20,986 bases of DNA from a virus, in the IMG/VR virus record IMGVR_UViG_3300018428_000239, positions 1 to 20,986 of that record; one strand, written 5' to 3'. This document shows positions 4,357 to 13,300 of the stretch, one piece after another; within the stretch, counting starts at the first letter, position 1, and each line of letters opens with the position of its first letter. A program made the position numbers and the translations under genes. The notes below the pieces were generated by a model. The model was not told the DNA's origin, made no database searches, and was given only the letters and a program-made list of their open reading frames with translations.

Positions 4357-7300
4357 ATGCAACACGAAGGTTTTGGGGAAAGAGTAAAAATCCAACAAGT
4401 TATTGAAAATCAGCTCCCTGAGTTTATTTTAGCAGAAAATCCTAAATTTGTAGAATTTTTGAGGCAATATTATGTTTCTCAAGAATTTGTAAGTGGTCCA
4501 ACAGACATTTCAGAGAACATTGATAGATATTTGAAGTTAGATAATCTCACTCCTGAGGTTATTAGAGGAAATACACACCTAACATCCGACGTATCTGTCA
4601 GTGATGACATCATAAATGTAGTATCAACTAAAGGATTCCCCAAAACATATGGGTTAATTCGTATTGATGATGAAATTATTACCTATACAAGCGTAACTGA
4701 TACTAGTTTTGAAGGATGTATTAGGGGTTTTAGTGGAGTTACTGCATATCATTCTGATTTAAATGAAGAAGAACTGGTATTTACTGAATCATCATCTGCA
4801 TCTCATGCTAATGAATCGATAATATACAACCTAAGTTCATTATTTTTACAAGAATTTTATAAAAAACTTAAGTTTTCTTTAACTCCTGGACTAGAAAATC
4901 TTAATTTTAATGAAAATCTTAACGTTGCAAACTTTGTAAAGGAAGCAAGAGGATTTTACGAATCCAAAGGAACGGATGAATCCTTTAGAATCTTGTTCAA
5001 TGTACTTTATAATGAAAGTCCTACTATCATAAACCTTGAAGAGTTTCTCCTGAAACCATCTGATGCATCTTATATTAGAAGGTCTGTAGCGGTTGTAAGA
5101 CCGCTCTCAGGCGATATCAATGGATTAGAGGGTCAAACTATCTACAAGACCACAGATAGTGCTACAACCGCTTCTGTATCGGAGATAGAATCATTTGTTA
5201 GGGAGGGAGTAGTATACTATAAATTAAATCTTTTTGTTGGTTATGACGATACTAATCCAACAATTACGGGTACTTTTGACGTTACAAAAAACACAAGAGT
5301 TATTGATAATGTAGTAATTTCTGGATTAGATCCTATTCATACTATTTCTGTCGATTCTACTGTCGGTTTTGATGAGAGTGGAATAATATATTACAATCAT
5401 AGACCAATTTATTATAATGAAAAGACCTTAAATCAGTTCTTAGGTTGCTATACCACTGAAGTAAATCCAATTAATATTGAAAAAACGGGATATATTCATG
5501 GAAGTAACACATATTATGGATATTTTGATGGTGATGAAAGTCAAAAAGTAGAATTTTTGATTACTGGAGTACTATCTGATGCTGTTATTGATAATGAAAA
5601 GTTTAACTTTAAGTCAGGAGATATTATTACTCCGAAAAGTTTAGGAAATCTTGTTCCTAGAGATTCTAGCAAGATTTCAATTTTTTCGAATTCGTGGTTA
5701 TATAATACAAGTACTAGATATCAAATTAATACTTTTTCTGGAAGTAATATATCCACAAAGATTAAGATAGATAGAAATACTTTAAAGATTGGTGATAAAG
5801 TAGAAATTCTCTACAGAAACACAGAGATTGTTCCTGTAGCAGGGTTTGATGATATTACCATCTTAGACATATCGGATGATGGAACAATCACTCTCAGCGT
5901 CTCTACGACTCCTCTCAATCAACCTGGAACATCGTATGACTTAAGAAGATTGCTGAAAAAGGCAACTTCATCTGAAGTATCAATCCAGTATGGTAATAAT
6001 GCTGTATCTTCCGACATTCAGAACACCTATACTGACAAAGAAAATATTGCATATATTGCATCAAACTCTTTACCTGGATATGAAATAACAACTAAATTAT
6101 TTGAATATCAGATAGAATCGTTGAATGATTATGATAATGTAACTCAAGGATACACTACTATTACGTTCACTAGTATAGTATCCTTCTTAACAGGAGATAA
6201 AGTAGCATACATTGAGGATGAAAATAATAAAATTCTTGGTCTTGATGAAGAATTTTACTTTGTAGAAGTTTTATCTGATAAAAAATCAATCAAATTATAT
6301 CAAAACGGTGTTACAATTCCTTCAACTGATTACTTCTCCTTTGGGTATGGATTCTCAAATCCAGGAAATAATAAATTTATCTTATTTGAACAAAAAGACA
6401 GAATTATAAATCCCCAAAAAATTCTCAAAAAGATTGATCTTAATCAAAAAATTGAAGATATTGCAAGTAGTGATATTCTTCCTGGACCACTAGGAATGTT
6501 AAAAAATGGTGTGGAAATATTTTCTTTTAAAACCAATGATAGGGTTTATTATGGACCTTTAGAAAATATTAATGTATTGAATGGTGGGGATGAATATGAT
6601 GTCATAAATCCACCATTATTAAACATCTCTGGGTCAGCAAAGATTGAACCTGTTATTTCTGGAAGTGTTAAAAAAGTTTATGTAGATCCGCAAGATTTTG
6701 ATTTTGAAAAAATTATTTCAATCGATTTAACTGGAGGAAATGGTTCTGGCGCAAAATTTGAACCAGTTGTAGAAAAATTTGCACGGCAAATTGAATTTGA
6801 TGCTAGAGAATTTAATTCTGGCGGAGGTCTGGATATTGTTAATGAAAGAATTACATTTACAAAACCCCATGGTTTAATTGATGGTCAAGAAATCACTTAC
6901 AATAAAGTAAATAATTCTGCCATTGGTATCGAACCATTCCAAGGTTCAAATACTGATACTGGTGAGTATTTAATTGACGGTTCTATTTACTATTCAGAGA
7001 TTATTAATGATAAAACAATCAGGATATACAAAAATTATTCAGATTATTTTTCGGGTATCAATACTGTTGGATTTACAACAATTGGAAATTCTGGAATTCA
7101 TAAGTTTAAGTTAGAAACTAAAAATAGATTATCAGAAATTAGGGTTACTTCTAGCGGAGATGGATTTACTTATAGAAAACTTAAAGTAGCAGCATCTGGA
7201 ATATCTTCAATAAGTCATTTTATAGAATTTGAAGATCATGGTTTCTCTGATGGAGAAGTTGTAACTTATTCATATGAAGGAGAGCAATTAGAAGGAGTTT

Positions 7301-10300
7301 CTCCAACCAACAAGTATAAAATTCTGTTTATTGATTCAAATAAATTTAGAATTTCTGATGCTGGTCCTGATGGTATTGATAATACAAATTACGATAGACA
7401 CAAATACGTAAAATTTAATTCTGTTGGGGTAGGAACACATATATTCTCCTATCCAGAAATTAACATGCGCGTTAATTTCTCATCTCCAGGTGCCGGAAAT
7501 ACTTCTATTGTGGCAACACCAGTGATTACTGGCAATATAGAGCAAGTATACATTTATGATAAAGGGTCTGACTATGGAACAACTACATTAAATGTTCATA
7601 ATAGACCAAATATTTCTGTATTAAACGGAAAAGAATCTCAATTTAGTGCGGTTGTTGAAAATGGTCAAGTCACTAAGGTAAGAATTCTTTATGGTGGAGC
7701 AGAATATTACTCTATGCCTGAACTTGTTATAAGTTCTCCTACTGGAATTGGAGCAGTTGTTAGACCAGTAATTAAAGATGGTAGGATAGTTGATGTTGTT
7801 GTTATTTCTGGAGGACTAAATTATGAGCAATCTACAACTGGAATTTATGCCGTTTCAGCAGGATCTGGTGCCATTTTCCAGGCAAATGTTAGACCTCTTA
7901 CAGTAAATGCATCTACTAAGTTTGGAGTTCAGAATCAATTCTATAGAGATCCTGCTTCCGAAATTATAACTTCTGGAAGTAATGGTCTTCAGTATGCTGT
8001 AGTAAGTTATTCTCAGAATGTCAAAGATCAGTTAGCAGACAATGGAGATTTAGAGAATAAACACTCGGATATTATTGGATGGGCATATGATGGAAATCCA
8101 ATTTATGGATCATTTGGATATTCAGATCCAGATGATATTAATTCTCCTATAAAGAGATTAACACCAAGTTTTGAAATAACATCAGTAACTAATAGACCAA
8201 GTTCTACAATATTCCCACTCGGATATTTTGTAGATGATTATAAGTACACTGCTCTTTCAGATTTAGATCAGTATAATGGAAGATTTGGAAAAACTAAAGA
8301 TTTTCCAAACGGCGTATATGCATATTTTGCAACTACAGAATTAAATAATGATCAGCAAACTGTAGGTAAGTTCCCATATTTTGTTGGACTTAAGTATAAA
8401 TCGCAGTACATCAAAGAAAATGATAATTTAGATCAATCTTTTGATCTAAATTCAACAAATTTACTTAGAAATACATCACCATACGGAGTATCAAATTTAT
8501 ATTCAGATAATGATTTTATTATTGAATCGAATGAAGTTGTGACTCAAAATACTCTAATAGAGTCCGTTTCTGCTGGAAGTGTTAATGGATATGAGGTTAT
8601 TAAATCTGGAACCGACTATTCAATTGGTGATAAGGTAGATTTTAAAGTTGAATCCGGAACTTCTCCATTTATAAAAGTATCTGAAATTCAGGGGAAAGAT
8701 ATTGAAACAATAAGAACAGATATCACTTCTTATGAAGATACTATCGTTAGTTGGAAAAATTCTAATAAAGTAAAGTTTACAATTTACCCATATCACGAAT
8801 TTAATACCGGAGATTATATTAACATAATTGGAGTTTCTACAGATAAGATTAACATTCAGGGATCTTATGAGATCGGAGTAACTACATATACGTCTTTACT
8901 TTCTGAACAGTTAGATGAATTTAACGTGACTGGTTTCTCTACTGATATATTTGTTAATTTTGTTCCACAAAATATTTCTGTTGGAAATACGATTAGAATT
9001 GATGATGAGTATTTGCAAATTATTTCTATTTCAGACAGACAAAACGTACTTAAGGTAAGAAGAGATAATCTTGGTGTGGCACACACTTCTGGTTCTCAAG
9101 TACAATATTTGCCCTATGAGTTTGAAATTAATAAAAATTTAGATTCATTTGATTCAAAAACTCCCAACAGAATGCATTTTAATCCAACTACATCTGTTGG
9201 AGTTGGAATTCAAACTGGATCTGGTATTACCGTAGAATATACTATTGGTCTTCGAACTTATGAAACTTTTGTCCAAACTCAAAGTATTTTCTTACAAAAT
9301 CACCCATTCAAAACTGGAGATAAAGTAAGATTTGAAAAACCAACTGTTTCAAATCCAATTCCTGTCGAAGTTCCTAATGTAGGTACTTTAAATATTCCCG
9401 ATGACATTAATGAATTTTATATTATTAAAAAAAGTTCAGATTTTGTTGGAATCGTTACTAGTGTTGGACTTAGCACTTCATCTTCAGGTCTATTTTTCCT
9501 GAATAATGGATCAGACAACTATGATTATATTATAGAAAGTATTGAAGATAATATTACTGCTACTTCTGAGAGAATAAACGCTGTTGTTTCTGTTTCAACC
9601 TCACACAATCTAACAAAAGGTGACATAGTAGATATAGAAGTTCAACCAAATTTAAATGTTGGTATTGGAACAACTAATAAGATCTATATCAAATATGTCA
9701 ACAATAATTTAGTAGTAAATCCAATTGGATTCACTACTGAGAACGTTGATATTGTAAATAATAGTATTTTTGTAGAAGGTCATGCATACATAACTGGTCA
9801 AAAAATATTTTACAATTCTGAAGATGATGTAATAAGTGGATTATCTACCGGTGAATATTTTGTATACAAAGTTGATGAAAATATTGTAAAATTAGCAGAG
9901 ACATATATTGATTCCGTAAATGTTCCGCCTACATTAATTAATTTTGAAGATCGAGGTGGAAATCTACAATCTCTATCTGCAGTAAACCCACCAATATCCA
10001 ATTATAAAAATAATAACCTAGTATTTGATGTTTCGGATGATTCTCTTCAAGGTTATAATTTAAATTTCTATTATGATTCTTCATTTAGTAATGAATTTGA
10101 TTCTTTTACATCAGAAGGAATCTATGTTGTAACAAGTGTCGGCGGTACTGTAGGATTTTCAAGTGAGGCAAGAGTAATTCTTAATTTCTCAAGTAATACT
10201 CCAGAAATTCTTTATTATAATTTAACTTTAGAAGGAATTCCTATTAATACTACAGACAAAGATGTAGATCACTATTCTCAAATTTTATTTGAAAATAGTT

Positions 10301-13300
10301 TGTATAATTCAACGCACAAAGTTATTGGAATCGCCAACACAGAATTTAGTGTTTCTTTAAGAAAGTTGCCTGAAAGTTTAGTTTACTTGAAAGATGAATG
10401 TGATGTAATCAAGTACACAACAAAATCGCAAACTGCAACTGGAGGAATTGAGAATCTCAATATTATTTCTGGGGGTTATGGATTGAAGTCACTTCCAATA
10501 TTTAATGGTGTTGAATCTGAACAGGGAGCAGGTGCGTTTATTATCCCAGTTTCAAATACAATTGGCAATATTATCTCTGATATCTTAAAAAATGAAGGAT
10601 ATGAGTATCCATCTGACAATACAATAAGACCTTCTGCAAATATCCCCCAAGAAGTATATCTTGCAGATTCTAACACCATTGATAGCATCAATATTACATT
10701 TGGTGGAGAAGATTATTCCTCACCTCCAGATATAGTAATTGTTAATAGTGATACTGGAGAATTAATTGACACTGGTTACATCAGAGCAATTATAAATGGT
10801 TCTTCTATAACACAACTTAACGTAGAATATCCAGCTAATGGTTTACCAATCAAACCAGTTACTTTGAGAACTGTAAACAATAGTAATGGAATTAATATTG
10901 ATAAAGTTGAATATTCTAGTTCTTCAGGTATAGTTACATGTACTATTACTACTCCTATATTTGGATTTACTGAACAACCTCTTGCTCAGGGAGATAAAAT
11001 TTTTGTTGAAGGAATAGAACAGGTAAGTGGTTCTAATGGAGATGGAGTAAATTCTACAGACCTTGGATTCGATTTCTTTAGAATTACTCAGTACTATGCA
11101 ACAAATCCAGCAAGATTTGAATATAATATTTCAGAATTTACTGATAACGCAGGAGAAATAAAATTCATTCAAGAAGGTTATGCAACTGCAATTAAGGAAG
11201 AAAAGTATCCAAAATTTGAAGTTATTCAAAAAGGATCTCAATTCTTAATTGGAGAACTGATAACAGTAAAATCTGATAATCAAACAGAAAATACTGATAT
11301 AGAAGTTATTTCTGCAAATTCTAATATTATTAGAGTTCTTGGAAAAAGATTGTTGAATGTTGGAGAAAAAATTATCGGATCATCTTCTAATAGTGCAGGA
11401 ACTATCGATTTTATTAAAAATAGCACTGGTTCTTATAATATATCATGGTCAAATATAAAATCTTTTGACTGGAAATATAATATTGGAAAATTAAACGAAA
11501 ATTCTCAAGTTCTTCCAGATAATGATTATTATCAAAATCTTTCTTATGCTATAAAGAGCACAAAGTCATGGGATGAAATCGTAGGTAATATTAACAGTTT
11601 AGTTCATACTTCTGGAATGAAGAACTTTGCAGATATGCAATTTACAGATACTGTCCAATCTGGTATAAGCACTCTGTCAGAAGAATCAATTATTAGTGTG
11701 ACAAATTCTTATGTTTCTGATTTACGTGTCGATCGTACAAATTATTTTGATTCTGCAATTGATGTTAATACTTCAGGAAATATTTCCAGATTCTTGAAGT
11801 TTAAAAATACTTATTTACTAGATTTTATTCTATGCAAATCAAATAATGTAATTTCTATAGATGATATTAGTAATCAATTTTCTAGTAGGAATGATGAGAT
11901 ATCTGATGTTCGTAATTTAGGTTATCTTAATCCTTCCAATAATTTTAATAAATTTTTAATACAATCTAGAGATTTAATTACAGGTCAAATTCAATTGTCT
12001 GAAGTTATTGCATTGAATACTAGTACCGATATTTACACTCTTTTCAAATCAGATTTAAGCAACTTTGAATATAAAATTGCAGATATTGAACCAATATTTG
12101 ATGACAATTTTGAATATTTCTTAGGTGTAGAGGCAAATGATCCAGATAACGCAGCTATAGTATTTAAATCTTTAACTGAAACTATTACTGGAATTGCCTT
12201 AACATCAGGAACTTTTGATCTTAATATGATTAAGGTTGAAGGAATTAGTTGTAATGCAATTGCTGGTGTTAGTACAACATTGTTCAGTTTTAATGCTGAC
12301 GATTTTGATGCTGCTCATGTTGGAGTTCATATTAAAAATAATGATGATACTAAGATGAATTATGTTGAACTGTATGTCACTCATGACAATACAGACACAT
12401 ATATGAATGAATATTTCTTTGATATTCAGGAAGAAACTAGTTTTGATGAATTGGGAACATTTACTGCAGATCTTATAGATGGAAATTTTGTCTTAAACTA
12501 TGTAAATGATTCTGGAGAAAGTTTAGTAGCAAGAAGTAAGACCGTTGGATTTGGAACTACAACTTTAGGTGATGGAGAATTTAGATTTAATGCTGATGGT
12601 CAACCTATTGGATCTGAAAGAAGTTTACTTTACAAAACTTTTAGCACAGAAGTTTCTGCTGGAACTACCTCTTTATTTGAACTTGATTACACTTTATTTT
12701 CGGCAGTTAAATCTATTGTCAGTGTTGGGCAAGGTGAAAATAGTGCAGTTCATCAACTGATGGCAATTTGTGATGGCAATGATTCATATATTACTCAACA
12801 TCCATTCTTGTCTATCGGACAAGAAACTGGAATTGGTACTTTTGGTACTAATATTAATTTAAATTCAGGAACATTTTCCTTAGAATTTACGCCAGATTCG
12901 TATGTAAATCCAGTAAGAGTAAAAGTACTTAACACAATATTCTACAAAGATTTTGATTTTATAAATCAAAATCCTGAACTTAATTATGATCCATTTGTAG
13001 AAGATGTTAAGTTATCATCTTATTATGGAGTTAATGTTAATCTTGGAATTGCTTACCAATTCCCAGCTAGAATTGGTGGAAAAGATATTTTTGCAAAAAC
13101 ATTTAATCCAAATTCATCAGCAGTAAATTACACTACAAATGAATTTTCATTAGAAGATCATTATTTCCAACCTTATGAGGAATTAATTTATACACCACAG
13201 TCATCTTTTATTGGTGTTGGAACAGAACCAATAGAAATAGAAGAAACTGAGAATAATGTCGGGGTACTAACAACTAAATTACCAAGAGAAGTATTTGCCA

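Noticed and set aside
4353-4359. Programmed frameshift or fusion between gp6 and the giant gene
   Set aside because: gp6 has a normal stop and family-typical length, and the giant gene has its own ATG one base later with a typical N-terminus. Simple translational coupling explains it.
9810-10001. Short - strand reading frames inside the giant gene (also near 8865, 10476 and 13188)
   Set aside because: They are shadows of the repetitive, AT-rich coding strand without ribosome sites or protein family patterns.
12569-12760. Short + strand frames nested in the giant gene (also 15563-15781)
   Set aside because: The host frame is continuous and clearly coding there. The nested frames show low-complexity leucine- and methionine-rich sequence typical of an out-of-frame reading.
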